From Candidatus Latescibacterota bacterium (GTDB lineage Bacteria > Latescibacterota > UBA2968 > GCA-2709665), in contig JAAXHW010000010.1 in assembly GCA_012270675.1 (NCBI GenBank), positions 1-37,574 on the forward strand: a DNA stretch of 37,574 nucleotides. The letters are read 5' to 3'. Position numbers and translations under genes: made by a program. Position 1 is the first letter of the stretch; each line of letters starts with the position of its first letter. Positions 37,377 to 37,574 of this stretch are shown here, piece after piece. The notes beneath the pieces are model-generated. The model did no database searches. It had not been told where the DNA came from and saw only the letters and a list, made by a program, of their open reading frames with translations.

Positions 37377-37504
37377 GAATTTCGGATTGAAGCGGCTTTA
37401 TTCCAGAGGAATGATCCGATGAGCCGGAGGTGGGCCTGCCTGTGCGTCGCACGCAGACAGGCGTTGACCAATCGTTCGGGGGGATGATCCGCAATCCGAA
37501 ATTC
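37377..37504. repeat. 128-bp segment bounded by perfect 13-bp inverted repeats
   Basis: GAATTTCGGATTG (37377-37389) and CAATCCGAAATTC (37492-37504), with an internal imperfect hairpin GCCTGCCTGTGCG...CGCAGACAGGC. Confidence 0.75.
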
Positions 37505-37515
37505 GGTTCAGCAAA

Positions 37516-37534
37516 AGATACCAGATACCAGATA
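37516..37534 (+). repeat. Short tandem repeat AGATACC x2.7
   Basis: AGATACC AGATACC AGATA read directly. Confidence 0.8.
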
Positions 37535-37574
37535 AAAATCAAGGACCGGGTTTAGAAGCTGTCTTAAAATCCCC

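Noticed and set aside
1-37574. CRISPR array, tRNA/rRNA genes, integrase/transposase, toxin-antitoxin or phage-defence system
   Set aside because: Looked for regularly spaced repeats, tRNA-like cloverleaf/CCA patterns and recognisable mobile or defence proteins in the ORF translations; none seen.

Overview
The window is an ordinary-looking but gene-dense, fairly GC-rich bacterial chromosomal segment of about 31 protein-coding genes. No rRNA, tRNA, CRISPR array, transposase or phage gene was recognised. Content is mostly catabolic and transport: a truncated phytoene-desaturase-like FAD oxidoreductase, an atypical SDR, two HpcH/HpaI-type aldolases, FetAB-type permease/ATPase, an AGE-like alpha/alpha-barrel protein, a 2OG-Fe(II) oxygenase, creatininase, a four-gene EIIA / PII-like / antiporter / antiporter operon, ferritin, a heparinase II/III-like protein, an alpha/beta hydrolase, a secreted toroid-FN3 protein, an MFS transporter, M19 dipeptidase, a complete peptide-type ABC transporter (SBP, two permeases, fused double ATPase), sulfatase, a frameshifted tandem-duplicated small-domain gene, M81 (MlrC-like), RraA-like and M42 proteins. 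It ends with a DNA-maintenance cluster (PolX, endonuclease III, DksA/TraR-like protein) that includes a sulfotransferase-like gene. The best second-look items are: (1) the translationally coupled EIIA/PII-like/two-antiporter operon, a plausible dual-regulated ion-transport system; (2) the duplicated gene at 27954-28861, whose frame is broken by a 5-bp quasi-tandem unit; (3) a Trp-rich insertion of about 115 aa in the first periplasmic loop of a DppB-type permease; (4) a 41-bp dispersed intergenic repeat at 8011 and 24285; (5) a 128-bp element with perfect 13-bp terminal inverted repeats at 37377-37504; (6) a potentially structured leader upstream of ferritin. All family calls come from reading motifs by eye; no database search was run.
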